Position numbers and translations under genes: made by a program. Below, piece after piece: positions 52,258-60,576 of a stretch of DNA of 64,000 nucleotides (position 1 is the stretch's first letter; each line of letters begins with the position of its first letter). The stretch is taken from positions 744,001 through 808,000 of the forward strand of contig OZ255627.1 in NCBI GenBank assembly GCA_965276765.1, in the 5' to 3' direction. Under the pieces are notes generated by a model. The model saw only the letters and a list, made by a program, of their open reading frames with translations. It was not told the DNA's origin and searched no databases. The DNA is from G965276765 sp965276765. GTDB taxonomy: Bacteria > Actinomycetota > Acidimicrobiia > Acidimicrobiales > Palsa-688.

Positions 52258-52648
52258 CGGCCACCCCGAAGACGACCTCGGCCCAGACCACGACCGTGGT
52301 CTCGTCGGCCAGTTCGAGCTGCACGGTGCGTCGTCCGCTCGCAGGGTCGTCGGCGACCACAGATCCGCGCAGGCTTCCGGTGAACCCCGCGTAGACGGAG
52401 GACAGCATCCGCATCCTCCTCCGAAAGATGAAGGCGTCCGACCCGAAGGTGTCGGTGACGAACTTGTCTATAACGCCGTGCAGGTACAGGGTGCTCGCGA
52501 AGATCGTCGGCTGGGCCTGCTCGGCCGCGTAGGCCGGGTTGTAGTGGCCGGGATACCAATCGCCGCTCGTCGCTGTCAGTTGCGCGATCCGCTCGAACGT
52601 GACCTCGACCTGGGTTGGCGGCAGCTGATCACCGACGGCGAAGGTCAT
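52250..52648 (-). CDS. MaoC-like hydratase, catalytic subunit
   Basis: 132 residues, hot-dog fold. The hydratase-2 catalytic pair is in SGDWYPGHYNPAYA (Asp and His), followed by LYLHGVIDKFV. A short single hot-dog subunit like ChsH1 of the steroid igr set, needing the larger partner encoded just upstream (ATGA overlap). It hydrates the trans-2-enoyl-CoA made by the acyl-CoA dehydrogenase. Confidence 0.9.
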   Translation of the reverse strand: MTFAVGDQLPPTQVEVTFERIAQLTATSGDWYPGHYNPAYAAEQAQPTIFASTLYLHGVIDKFVTDTFGSDAFIFRRRMRMLSSVYAGFTGSLRGSVVADDPASGRRTVQLELADETTVVVWAEVVFGVADE

Positions 52649-53169
52649 GGCGAGCCGTCCGGCGTCTCGTGGCGTTCGTAGCGGAACAGGACGTTGGTAT
52701 TGGTGGCCAGGAGTTCCCCGTCAGCAGTGCTGTACAGCGTCTTCGACCGGATGAAGCTCCCGGCGCCGAGCCGCGTCGACTTCGTGTCGCTGACGTCGTC
52801 GACGACGCCTTCGGTCCACACCGTCTCACCGACCCGGATGCGGCGCCGGTGCTCGGTGTCGGTCTCGACGTTCACGATGAAGTGCCCGGGCAACGGAACC
52901 TCCCGGAAGATGCGCGTCGGCCGGATGTCCACCGCCGGGTCCGGATGCCAGGGGTAGCGGAAATCGAAAGACAGCAGCAGCGCGAACGGCGCGTAGCCGC
53001 CGCCCCAATACCGAAGGTTACCGTCCTCGATCAGCGCGCTGAACAGCGTCGCCGTCCGCTCGGTCACCGGGGTGATGGCGGCCCGGCGGTCGGTGCGGTG
53101 ACCGACGAAGGCCTTCCCCTCTTCCACGGTCCCGAACACGAGACCGGTTTCGTCGTCCTGCGCGCCCAC
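52645..53169 (-). CDS. MaoC N-terminal-type hydratase, structural partner subunit
   Basis: 174 residues from GTG 53169 (GGAGG four bases upstream); the frame extends to 53232 into the dehydrogenase gene. FAS1-like dehydratase fold (VGHRTDRRAAITPVTERTAT, PLPGHFIVNVETDTEHRRRI). It corresponds to the non-catalytic hot-dog half (as in ChsH2), which accommodates bulky CoA esters. Unlike ChsH2, the DUF35 domain is not fused but encoded separately at 49348. Confidence 0.85.
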   Translation of the reverse strand: MGAQDDETGLVFGTVEEGKAFVGHRTDRRAAITPVTERTATLFSALIEDGNLRYWGGGYAPFALLLSFDFRYPWHPDPAVDIRPTRIFREVPLPGHFIVNVETDTEHRRRIRVGETVWTEGVVDDVSDTKSTRLGAGSFIRSKTLYSTADGELLATNTNVLFRYERHETPDGSP

Positions 53170-53209
53170 TTCGCCTCCAGTCCAGACATGGGTCGACCAG
53201 CAGCGATGT

Positions 53210-54409
53210 CTAGTACGACTTGGGCAGGCCAAGGGTGTTCTGCGCGATGTAGCTCAGCACGAGCTCCTCGGACACCGGGGCAACCTTCAGCAGCCTGACG
53301 TGGAACCAGTAGTTGACCAGCTGGTACTCGAGGGTGACCCCGTTGCCGCCGTGTGTGTGGATCGCCCGGTCGAAGCTGTGGATTGCCGCGTCGGCCGCCA
53401 TCAGCTTGGCCATGTTCGCCGATTCGCCGACCGTGTTCGCGTCGGCACCGGCGTCGTAGAGGATGCCGGCCTTCTGCGTCATGAGCCGAGCGGCCTCGAT
53501 CTCGACGTGGATACGAGCGAGGGGGTGCGCCACGCCCTGGTGGCTGCCGATCGGGGCCCCCCAGACGTCCCGCTCACTCGCATATTTCACCGCCTTCGCC
53601 AGCGCGTACTGGGCGAAGCCGTTCGTCATCGCCGCTACCAGGACGCGCTCCGCGTTCAGTCCGTCGAAGATCGCCCGCAGCCCACGGTCCTCCTCGCCGA
53701 GCAGGCGGGACTCGTCGACCTCGACGTCGTCGAAGAACAGCGACCAGGATTTCTCCGGCATGCCGATAGCGGTGGGGATGACAGTCTTCGACAGGCCGGC
53801 CGAGTTCGCGTCGACCAGGAACAGCGAGATCCGAGCGCGACCCGTCCGCTCGTTCGTCCCGGTGCGGGCCGCGACGATAAGGGCGTCGGCGCTCTCCACC
53901 CCGGTGATGAACTGCTTGGCCCCGTTCAGCACGTACCGGCCGTCCTTGTGCTCCGCGCGAGTGCGGATGTTGTGTGTGTTCGAGCCGGCGTCGGCCTCGG
54001 TGAGGGCGAAGGAGATGATGCTAACGCCCGACGCCAGACGCGGGACCCACTCGTCCCGGACGGCCTTCGTCGCGTGCTTGGACAGCAGGGGTCCGGCCAT
54101 CCCGGCCGAGTAGATGAACGCCTGCGGGGCGCACCCGGCGATCGCCGTCTCCTCGACCACGGCCGCGAGCTCGTAGATCCCGCGCCCGCCTCCGCCGTAC
54201 TTCTCCGGCAGGTGGACGCCGACGAAGCCGTTGGTTGCCAGCGTCTGCCACAGCTCGGTGAGCTGCCCGCCCTCCTGGGCGACGCGCTGGAAGTAGTTGG
54301 GTCCGAACTTCGCCGCTATGGACCGCGTGACGTCGCGCAGCGCGGATTCCTCCGGTGTCGCGACCAGTGGCAGGTAGTGGCCGGCAGTTTCACCCGCGGG
54401 CGTGGACAT
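53210..54409 (-). CDS. Acyl-CoA dehydrogenase
   Basis: 399 residues. FAD/substrate motifs are FALTEADAGSNTHNIRT, GAKQFITGVESAD and HGGNGVTLEYQL. A Glu in LNAERVLVAAM sits where isovaleryl-CoA dehydrogenase keeps its catalytic base, which would suit 2-methyl- or 3-methyl-branched substrates. First gene of the minus-strand set dehydrogenase - hydratase pair - CoA-transferase - aldolase pair - CoA-transferase. It has a promoter region of its own (54410-54902). Confidence 0.93.
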   Translation of the reverse strand: MSTPAGETAGHYLPLVATPEESALRDVTRSIAAKFGPNYFQRVAQEGGQLTELWQTLATNGFVGVHLPEKYGGGGRGIYELAAVVEETAIAGCAPQAFIYSAGMAGPLLSKHATKAVRDEWVPRLASGVSIISFALTEADAGSNTHNIRTRAEHKDGRYVLNGAKQFITGVESADALIVAARTGTNERTGRARISLFLVDANSAGLSKTVIPTAIGMPEKSWSLFFDDVEVDESRLLGEEDRGLRAIFDGLNAERVLVAAMTNGFAQYALAKAVKYASERDVWGAPIGSHQGVAHPLARIHVEIEAARLMTQKAGILYDAGADANTVGESANMAKLMAADAAIHSFDRAIHTHGGNGVTLEYQLVNYWFHVRLLKVAPVSEELVLSYIAQNTLGLPKSY

Positions 54410-54902
54410 GGCGCCTCACCGTCTCGTCAGACCAGCGAAAGTGGCGGACAGAAGCACGAAACAGCATTCAGCTTCGCGAAGACACTTTCGGATTTCCGAA
54501 TCATTTCTACCGCACGAACAGGAGGCCAGTCAACGGTTTCGAACAGATCTCGATGATCCCGGGGCCCCGGTGCGAGCGCTCGACACGCCGGTCTCGCCCC
54601 ATGGTCGGCCGGATGCTCGAGAGGGCTTGTCGACCCCTGCCGGTCCGAGCCCTTGACTGGCGTCACCTGCTCTGGATAGATTTGCGTAACATCGAACCTC
54701 GCTTCGGGAACACGAAGAGTTCGAAGCGTGAGGCGCCCACCTCAAACCCGGCCCGGAGAACGCAAGGAGCGCTGCCCCGTGACGATCTCTTACTAGTCGC
54801 GCCGGTCGTGCCGAGGCCGAGGGGACCGACGCGGAGCCCAACGGTGACAGAGACCGCGTCGGCTCCTTGTATCCGGGGTCTACCTGCAAGCATAATGCAA
54901 GC
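54410..54902. other. Non-coding region; palindrome TTCGGA-TT-TCCGAA
   Basis: 493 bp between divergent operons with no gene recognised. A perfect inverted repeat at 54487-54500 (TTCGGA / TCCGAA, 2-bp centre) lies about 80 bp before the dehydrogenase start and is its likely operator. The rest shows nothing I can name until the toxin-antitoxin repeats at 54885. Confidence 0.5.
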
Positions 54903-54904
54903 AT
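54885..54904 (+). promoter_or_regulatory. Direct repeat TGCAAGCAT overlapping the antitoxin start
   Basis: Copies at 54885-54893 and 54896-54904, 11 bp apart, about one helical turn. The second copy covers the ATG at 54903. Typical position for autoregulatory binding by a ribbon-helix-helix antitoxin. Confidence 0.55.
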
Positions 54905-55133
54905 GCCGAACGTTCTTGTCCGTGACCTTCCCGACGACGTCCATGCGGCCCTTCAGCGCAAGGCCGAACAACGTCACCAATCACTGCAGCAATACCTGGC
55001 ATCGGAGCTGCGTCGCCTGGCCGAACGCCACGAGGTACGCGACGTACTGGACGGCGTCGAGGCGCGGAAGGGCGGCCGGGTAGGGCTCGGCCAGGCCGTT
55101 CAGGACCTCGGCGAAGAGCGCAGCCGACTGTGA
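54903..55133 (+). CDS. VapB/FitA-like antitoxin (ribbon-helix-helix)
   Basis: 76 residues from ATG 54903, beginning MPNVLVRDLPDDVHAALQRK and continuing HQSLQQYLASELRRLAE, a ribbon-helix-helix DNA-binding domain. The Arg-rich C-terminus should bind the PIN toxin encoded next. The last codons overlap the toxin GTG by four bases. Confidence 0.9.
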   Translation: MPNVLVRDLPDDVHAALQRKAEQRHQSLQQYLASELRRLAERHEVRDVLDGVEARKGGRVGLGQAVQDLGEERSRL

Positions 55134-55525
55134 TCGTTGTCGATGCTTCGGTGCTGGCCAATGCCCTCGGTGATGACGACGATGACGGGCGCACCGCGCG
55201 CGACGAGCTTCGGGGCGGCGGGGATCTTGCTTCGCCTGATCTGATCGACGTCGAAACCGTGGCCGTTCTGCGCAAGCGTTGGCTGGCCCGCACGATCTCC
55301 GACCAGCGCTTCGAGGCTGCCGTCGGTGACTTGGAGCGGGTGGACCTCGAACGAGTCCCAACGCTACGGCTGATGCGTCGCGCCTACGAGCTTCGCGCCA
55401 ACGTGACCGCCTACTACGCAGCATACGTGGCACTCGCCGAGGCCCTCGAGTGCGAACTGCTCACGGCGGATCGACGCCTCGCCGGCGCGACCGGACCTCG
55501 ATGCGCCATACGCGTCGTGTCGTAA
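55130..55525 (+). CDS. PIN-domain toxin (VapC-like)
   Basis: 131 residues from GTG 55130. PIN acidic residues lie in MIVVDASVLANAL (Asp), PDLIDVETVAVLRKR (Asp/Glu), TAYYAAYVALAEAL, and TADRRLAGA (Asp). The variant with YAAYVALAEAL is common among actinobacterial VapC. An RNase partner of the antitoxin at 54903. Not closely similar to the toxin at 25061, so the two modules are independent. Confidence 0.92.
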   Translation: MIVVDASVLANALGDDDDDGRTARDELRGGGDLASPDLIDVETVAVLRKRWLARTISDQRFEAAVGDLERVDLERVPTLRLMRRAYELRANVTAYYAAYVALAEALECELLTADRRLAGATGPRCAIRVVS

Positions 55526-55618
55526 CGCCCCTGACCGCATCAGATCGCCGCTGAAGAACAAGGCCGCGTCTGCCCGACGACCAGCTCGCACGATCGGCTC
55601 ATAGAAACGAGGACGAGC

Positions 55619-56314
55619 ATGAACAGCGCCACCGGCGAGGGCCCGGGGGTCATCACCGCCGACGGCTGCGCCGTCGAGGTTTACGCCCGTCTGCCTCCAG
55701 GCCCCGAGGCAGACCTCATCCACACCCACAGCCGCCCAGGGGCGTCGATCCTGGACCTCGGCGCGGGCACGGGCCGCACGGCTGATCCGCTGGTCGACCT
55801 CGGCCACCGCGTTGTGGCGGTCGACAACTCTGCCGCCATGCTCGCCTTGGTCCATGGGGCGGAGACGGTGCTGGCCGACATCGAAGGCCTGCAACTGCGT
55901 GAGCGCTTCGAGGTTGTGCTCTTGGCGAGCCACCTCGTTAACGTCCCGGACCGCGAGACGCGTTGCGCCTTCCTCGGCGCCATTGCCCACCATCTGACTG
56001 CCACGGGCGTCGCCTGGATCCAGTGGCATCGTCCCGACTGGTTCGATGGCCTGACTGCTGGGCAGGTCATCAGGAGCGAAGTCGCGGACGTCGCCATCGA
56101 CCTTGTGGTGCACACCAACGAGGCCGGGCTACTCCACGCGACGGTCACCTACTCGGCAGACGGTGAGCGGTGGACGCAGAGGTTCACGGCTCGCCGCCTC
56201 ACCCTCGATGAACTGTCCGTCGACCTCCGTACGGCCGGTCTCCGAGCCCTTCCCTCGTCAGCGAATCGGACCGACTCGTGGATCCAGGCGGTCCTTGCCG
56301 GCAGAAATCACTGA
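55619..56314 (+). CDS. Class I SAM-dependent methyltransferase
   Basis: 231 residues. SAM-binding motif I ILDLGAGTGRTADPL, motif II acidic VVAVDNSAAML, then VVLLASHLVNVPD. Small-molecule or protein target unknown. It is convergent with the VanA-like oxygenase and 18 bp from it, so functional linkage is uncertain. Confidence 0.88.
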   Translation: MNSATGEGPGVITADGCAVEVYARLPPGPEADLIHTHSRPGASILDLGAGTGRTADPLVDLGHRVVAVDNSAAMLALVHGAETVLADIEGLQLRERFEVVLLASHLVNVPDRETRCAFLGAIAHHLTATGVAWIQWHRPDWFDGLTAGQVIRSEVADVAIDLVVHTNEAGLLHATVTYSADGERWTQRFTARRLTLDELSVDLRTAGLRALPSSANRTDSWIQAVLAGRNH

Positions 56315-56332
56315 CGGCAGGCAGAGCCCTCT

Positions 56333-57367
56333 TTACTCCTGGCCCTGGGCTCGCTCTGCTGCGACCAACTGCTCGATGATGCGACGGGAGCGGAGCGGGC
56401 CGCCATCCACCTTGAGGTTCAACTCGACGGGGTAGTCCGGCTCGCAGGCCGTGATCATCTCCTCGATGTTCTCACAGGCCTCGATGTCCTGCGAGATGAC
56501 CGAAGCGCTTCCGTAGGTCCAGAGATCGTCGACCTCGGAGTCGTCGATGTTGTAGTCGCGGGCGACAAGCCAGAAGTAGTGGGCGCTCCTCTCCCGCTCC
56601 GGGGTGATGCAGTGGATGGCCTTGTGCTGGCAGAGGTTGGCGTCGTCGGGCTCCCCGGTGGGTTGGGCCCCGACATGGGTGACATGGACGCTCGGCGGCC
56701 AGAACTCGGCGGTCTGGTACCGGTCGATCCGGCCCGCCAGATGCATCACCTTGACGAAGTACGGAGGGGAGTCGACATCGTTCATGGCACGCGAGACCCG
56801 AATGGACGTGTCGCTCACCGAGGTCTTCACCGGAATCTCCGCAACCTGCGTGGTGCCGATGGAGTCTGGATGGAGAAACGTCAGGTGAGACAAGTCGAGC
56901 AGGTTCTCGTTCAGTAGCTGCGTCCTGGCCTTCATGTGCGACACGCCGCCGACGGTCTTCCATTGCGTGCTGCTCAGCCACGGCAGCTCGACGATGCCGG
57001 ATTCGTCGGCCAGTGCCGGATCGCCCATCCAGATCCACACAAGGCCACCTTGCTCTGAGATCGGATACGAACGGACACGGCATGTGGCCGGCACGTTGTT
57101 CTGCGAGGGGATCCTCACCGCCCGACCGTCACTCGCGTACTGGATGCCGTGGTAACCGCATTCGACCAGATCTCCGACGCGCCGCCCTCGGCTCAGCGGC
57201 AACTGACGATGCACGCACCGATCGATCAATGCGATCACACGGTTATCACCTTGGCGATACAGGCATACCGGCTCATCGAGCAACCATCGCTGCTTGAGGT
57301 CCCCAGTTATCTCATGACTCTGTGCGGCGACATACCATTGATTTCGCGGAAATGCTGTTGGGTACAT
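56333..57367 (-). CDS. Rieske oxygenase, VanA-like (aryl O-demethylase/hydroxylase)
   Basis: 344 residues. Rieske ligands are C51-x-H53 and C70-x-x-H73 (DRCVHRQLPL, ECGYHGIQY). The mononuclear iron site is NENLLDLSHLTFLHP (D158, H161, H166). Length and MYPTAFPRNQWYVAAQSHEI fit the vanillate demethylase oxygenase group, which removes methyl or hydroxylates a methoxy- or amino-aryl acid. No VanB-type reductase is nearby. It is last of the gentisate-type operon and may generate the gentisate analogue that the dioxygenase cleaves. Confidence 0.9.
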   Translation of the reverse strand: MYPTAFPRNQWYVAAQSHEITGDLKQRWLLDEPVCLYRQGDNRVIALIDRCVHRQLPLSRGRRVGDLVECGYHGIQYASDGRAVRIPSQNNVPATCRVRSYPISEQGGLVWIWMGDPALADESGIVELPWLSSTQWKTVGGVSHMKARTQLLNENLLDLSHLTFLHPDSIGTTQVAEIPVKTSVSDTSIRVSRAMNDVDSPPYFVKVMHLAGRIDRYQTAEFWPPSVHVTHVGAQPTGEPDDANLCQHKAIHCITPERERSAHYFWLVARDYNIDDSEVDDLWTYGSASVISQDIEACENIEEMITACEPDYPVELNLKVDGGPLRSRRIIEQLVAAERAQGQE

Positions 57368-57398
57368 GACCTTCTCCGTCTCCTTCTTTGCGTGGTGC

Positions 57399-58379
57399 TC
57401 ACTGATGCTCGCCTCGGTAGTAGTTGAGGGCGCGCATCGTCGGCTCGTCAGAAATGCTCAAGAGCGTGGCGTCCGACGTGGCCCTGTGGCTGAACGTGGT
57501 CCACGTCGGGGCCACGACCGCATCGCCGCGACTCCACTCGTAGCTGACTCCGTCGATCGTGGTCGACCCCTCGCCGGTCGTGGCGACGAAGACCCGATTG
57601 GCGTTCGAGCGATGAGGACGGGTGTCGACGCCCGAAACCAGCCGCTCGACGGTGACGTTCATCGTCGGCACGTCCGGCGCGGCCAAGGTCACTCGCGGGC
57701 CGTGAGCCCCCTCCGGATCCGGGTTCGCCTTGTCCAGCGCACGCTCGATGTCGTCGCGTGCGAACCGGTAAGGAGAAGCCGTCGCCACGCTGGCAATCTT
57801 CTGATATCGGCCGGGATACTCCTCGTAAAACATCGGTTCGAGGAGATGGACCAACGGGATGTCCAGCCCGTCCAACCAATAGGCGGGGTCGGTGCCCTCA
57901 TGGCCGTGACCATGCCATTTCTCACCAGGGGTGAAGATAACGTCCCCGGTCTCCATCGGAATTCGCTCTCCATCGACAATCGAGTAGGACCCAATGGCGT
58001 CCAAGATGATCCGCAGCGCGTGTGGCGCGTGCCGGTGGGTGGGTGCCACCTCCCCGGGAAGGATCATCTGATACGCGCAGACGAGGGTCCGTGCGGTCGC
58101 GAAATTGTTCCCCGGCGCAGGGTTACGGAGCACAAGGTTGCGACGCTCCGCCAGCTCGACGTCGATCAGACCGCCGGCGACGTCGAGCGCGTCCCTGACG
58201 TGATCGTATTGCCAGAGCATGGGCAGATACGAGGTCCGAGGTTGGGCCCAGAAGATCGGGTCACGCCGGTCGATCCAGCCCGGCGTGACGTCGAGGCGAT
58301 CGGCCTGCGCATAGAGATCGTCCATGGACTCGCGAGGCGCAAGCACTGTCTGTGGATCGCTCGATAGGTCAGCACTCAT
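57399..58379 (-). CDS. Gentisate 1,2-dioxygenase-like bicupin
   Basis: 326 residues from ATG 58379, overlapping the MarR stop (ATGA). Two cupin domains. The N-terminal one holds the iron ligands in APTHRHAPHALRIIL, with GERIPMETGDVIFTPGEKWH following; the C-terminal one contains TRPHRSNANRVFVATTGEG. Gentisate dioxygenases cleave 2,5-dihydroxybenzoate between C1 and C2 to maleylpyruvate; related members take salicylate or 1-hydroxy-2-naphthoate. Downstream hydrolysis would be by the FAH-type protein at 59008. Confidence 0.9.
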   Translation of the reverse strand: MSADLSSDPQTVLAPRESMDDLYAQADRLDVTPGWIDRRDPIFWAQPRTSYLPMLWQYDHVRDALDVAGGLIDVELAERRNLVLRNPAPGNNFATARTLVCAYQMILPGEVAPTHRHAPHALRIILDAIGSYSIVDGERIPMETGDVIFTPGEKWHGHGHEGTDPAYWLDGLDIPLVHLLEPMFYEEYPGRYQKIASVATASPYRFARDDIERALDKANPDPEGAHGPRVTLAAPDVPTMNVTVERLVSGVDTRPHRSNANRVFVATTGEGSTTIDGVSYEWSRGDAVVAPTWTTFSHRATSDATLLSISDEPTMRALNYYRGEHQ

Positions 58380-59008
58380 GTTCGCGGCACTCCTTGTCTT
58401 GTCGTCAGGGACGCGGGAAGTAGATCGTCGGGCGGAGGGACGGCGCTCCCGTCCGTCTCGGTCAAGATCTCCAGACACCTCATGAACACCGGCCGCAGAA
58501 AGGCCGGCAGCGGCGCCAGGAATTCGACCTGGGCCTGAATCGCCCCCCGGACGTTCTCCAGCAACGTCGCCTCGCCGAACGGAGTCAGCTCGATCTCGCT
58601 CGTTCGGCGATCATCGGGCAGGGTCCGACGAGTAAGTAGCTTCCGGTCGGCCATCCGCTGGATCATCTCACCGAGCGTGCTGCGGTCAAGATGCAGCCGA
58701 TTGGCCAGCTCGCTCTGTCTCACCACACCGCACTGAAAGACGACCTCGAGGAGGCCGAATTGACGGGTGGTCAGCGTCGACTGGCCGGTGGAGGTCTCGT
58801 ACAGTGCTGCAGCCCGGCTGTCGAGCCGTCGTATCAGGTAGCCAGGCGCTCTCTGCAGGTTGAGGCGCCGCGCCAGTTCGGCCGGATCAGCCGTCAGCAG
58901 GGAGTTCTCATCGAAGGGTACGTCGAAGACGATCTTGTCATCCGCTTCCACGGCTCCTCCGCCGTCGATGGTCTGTAACGGTCGCGCCTTGCTGTCGTGC
59001 GAAGCCAC
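58376..59008 (-). CDS. MarR-family regulator
   Basis: 210 residues from GTG 59008, one base overlapping the stop of the FAH gene. Winged helix-turn-helix RQSELANRLHLDRSTLGEMI and wing RTLPDDRRTSEIELT. Encoded inside the operon that it presumably controls, between the hydrolase and dioxygenase genes. Ligand probably an aromatic acid. Confidence 0.9.
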   Translation of the reverse strand: MASHDSKARPLQTIDGGGAVEADDKIVFDVPFDENSLLTADPAELARRLNLQRAPGYLIRRLDSRAAALYETSTGQSTLTTRQFGLLEVVFQCGVVRQSELANRLHLDRSTLGEMIQRMADRKLLTRRTLPDDRRTSEIELTPFGEATLLENVRGAIQAQVEFLAPLPAFLRPVFMRCLEILTETDGSAVPPPDDLLPASLTTRQGVPRT

Positions 59009-59886
59009 TACGCGGACATCACGTTGACGGTCATCTCGCCGAGCCCCTCGCATCCGGCGACGATGATGTCGCCGGGGACGACCGGACCGACGCCGGCCGG
59101 GGTCCCCGTCATGAGCACGTCGCCGGGGTAAAGCGTGTAGGCGGCGGACGCCAGCTCGATCAGCCGTGGGATCGCGACGGTCATGGCGCCGGTCGACGAT
59201 CGCTGACGCTCGATGCCGTTCAACGCCAGCCAGAGGGTGAGGTCTCCCGGGTCCGCTACATCGTCAGCGGTGGTGAGCCACGGCCCGAGGACGGTGAACG
59301 TGTCAGCGGACTTCCGGAAGCTCCGGTCTTCGGTCCCTCGCACACTCATGTCGAGTCCGATGCAGTATCCCGCCACATGGCGCATCGCTTCGCCGGCCGG
59401 GACCCCGCGAGCCTCTGGCCCAATGATGACCGCGAGCTCAACCTCGTAGTCCGTGCGTCGATCCACTCGACCCACCCTGACGCCATCTGCCGGCCCCGCT
59501 ACCGACGATGTGGCCTTGAGAAAGAGCCCGAGCTCCTCGACCGGATGCGTGAGCCCTTCCAGCTGCCGGTTGTGTACGCCGTGGTGGACGCCGGGGTCCT
59601 GCGCGTCGATCTCAACGTGCAGTCGGTAATTCGCCGGCGCCGCCATGATCTTCGTGGGTGATGTCACGGGACTGCCCAAGCGGACGTCGGCCAGCGGGAT
59701 CCGCCGTGCCACCTCCTTCGTGGCCTTCATGGCGGCGCCGACGGCCGCCAGGTTGGCGACGAGAGGATCACCCTTCGGTAACGGCCACCGGAGCGAAGGG
59801 AAGCTATCCACCGTATACGTAATATCCTGTACGGAGTCCTCCTCGACGACTCCGAGCCGGTCATCGTTGAAGCGGCAGAGTCTCAT
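59008..59886 (-). CDS. Fumarylacetoacetate hydrolase-family protein (fumarylpyruvate/maleylpyruvate hydrolase-like)
   Basis: 292 residues from ATG 59886 with GGGGGGAACACCTG upstream. FAH metal ligands are E148 and E150 (DYEVELAVIIG) and D179 (GYCIGLDMSVRG). The C-terminus has YTLYPGDVLMTGTPAGVGP. In gentisate pathways this family hydrolyses the ring-fission product to pyruvate plus fumarate or maleate. First gene of the operon FAH - MarR - dioxygenase - Rieske oxygenase. Confidence 0.9.
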   Translation of the reverse strand: MRLCRFNDDRLGVVEEDSVQDITYTVDSFPSLRWPLPKGDPLVANLAAVGAAMKATKEVARRIPLADVRLGSPVTSPTKIMAAPANYRLHVEIDAQDPGVHHGVHNRQLEGLTHPVEELGLFLKATSSVAGPADGVRVGRVDRRTDYEVELAVIIGPEARGVPAGEAMRHVAGYCIGLDMSVRGTEDRSFRKSADTFTVLGPWLTTADDVADPGDLTLWLALNGIERQRSSTGAMTVAIPRLIELASAAYTLYPGDVLMTGTPAGVGPVVPGDIIVAGCEGLGEMTVNVMSA

Positions 59887-60033
59887 CAGGTGTTCCCCCC
59901 GTCGAGCGGATGCCCCGACCACACGATCTTGGCAGGTGGCGCTCAAAAGTGCAAGGTACACGTAGCTTCTGGCTCGGCCCCTTGAGCCGAGAGGGCCGAC
60001 TCCTTCTCGGGACGATGGATTAGCCTGCCGACG

Positions 60034-60399
60034 ATGGAGCGCACGGAACACGAGGGCACGACATACATCGATTCGACGTCGGCGGCTTGGGAGGACGCGG
60101 GACCAGGAAGCCGGCGACTCGTCTTGCGATCCGACGACTCCAACTACGTCGCCTTGGTGAGGTGGGAGCCGGGGTTCGAGCTCCCCTACGTGGACCGGCA
60201 CGGAGGCGAGGAACTCGTCTACGTCCTCGATGGCACGTTCGTCGACGAGTACGGCTCATCGGGACCGAAGACCGTCATAAAGAACGCGGCGGGCACATCA
60301 CATCGGCCGGGTACGCCGGACGGCGTGACCTTCTTGGTAGTGAGGACATTGGGCGGCGACGAAAGCGCCCCCGCCACCGTTTCGCGGCCTGCGCCGTAG
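60034..60399 (+). CDS. Cupin-domain protein (ChrR-like)
   Basis: 121 residues, single cupin. GFELPYVDRHGGEELVYVLDG is the conserved metal-binding core, although the usual first HxH is reduced to one His. GPKTVIKNAAGTSHRPG closes the barrel. Divergent from the FAH operon by 147 bp; an inverted repeat CTCGGC / GCCGAG (59973-59991) lies between them. A small-molecule sensor or isomerase; function unknown. Confidence 0.8.
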   Translation: MERTEHEGTTYIDSTSAAWEDAGPGSRRLVLRSDDSNYVALVRWEPGFELPYVDRHGGEELVYVLDGTFVDEYGSSGPKTVIKNAAGTSHRPGTPDGVTFLVVRTLGGDESAPATVSRPAP

Positions 60400-60576
60400 G
60401 TGCCAGCCACCAGGCATCGTCTGCTCTCCGCAAGGCGCGCTCCGTCGCGGTCGGGGGACGGGGTCGCCGATCGGGCACGTTCAACGAAGGTTGTGGAGGA
60501 ACCGAGTACGGACCATCGCTTTGCGTCCTTCTCGGCCTGTCCGGCTGCACCATCCGGGGTATAACCTGTCCTGGAG

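Noticed and set aside
54410..54902. Additional small gene between the dehydrogenase and the toxin-antitoxin pair
   Set aside because: Frames on both strands have no family resemblance, no plausible ribosome sites, and overlap one another; treated as promoter region.
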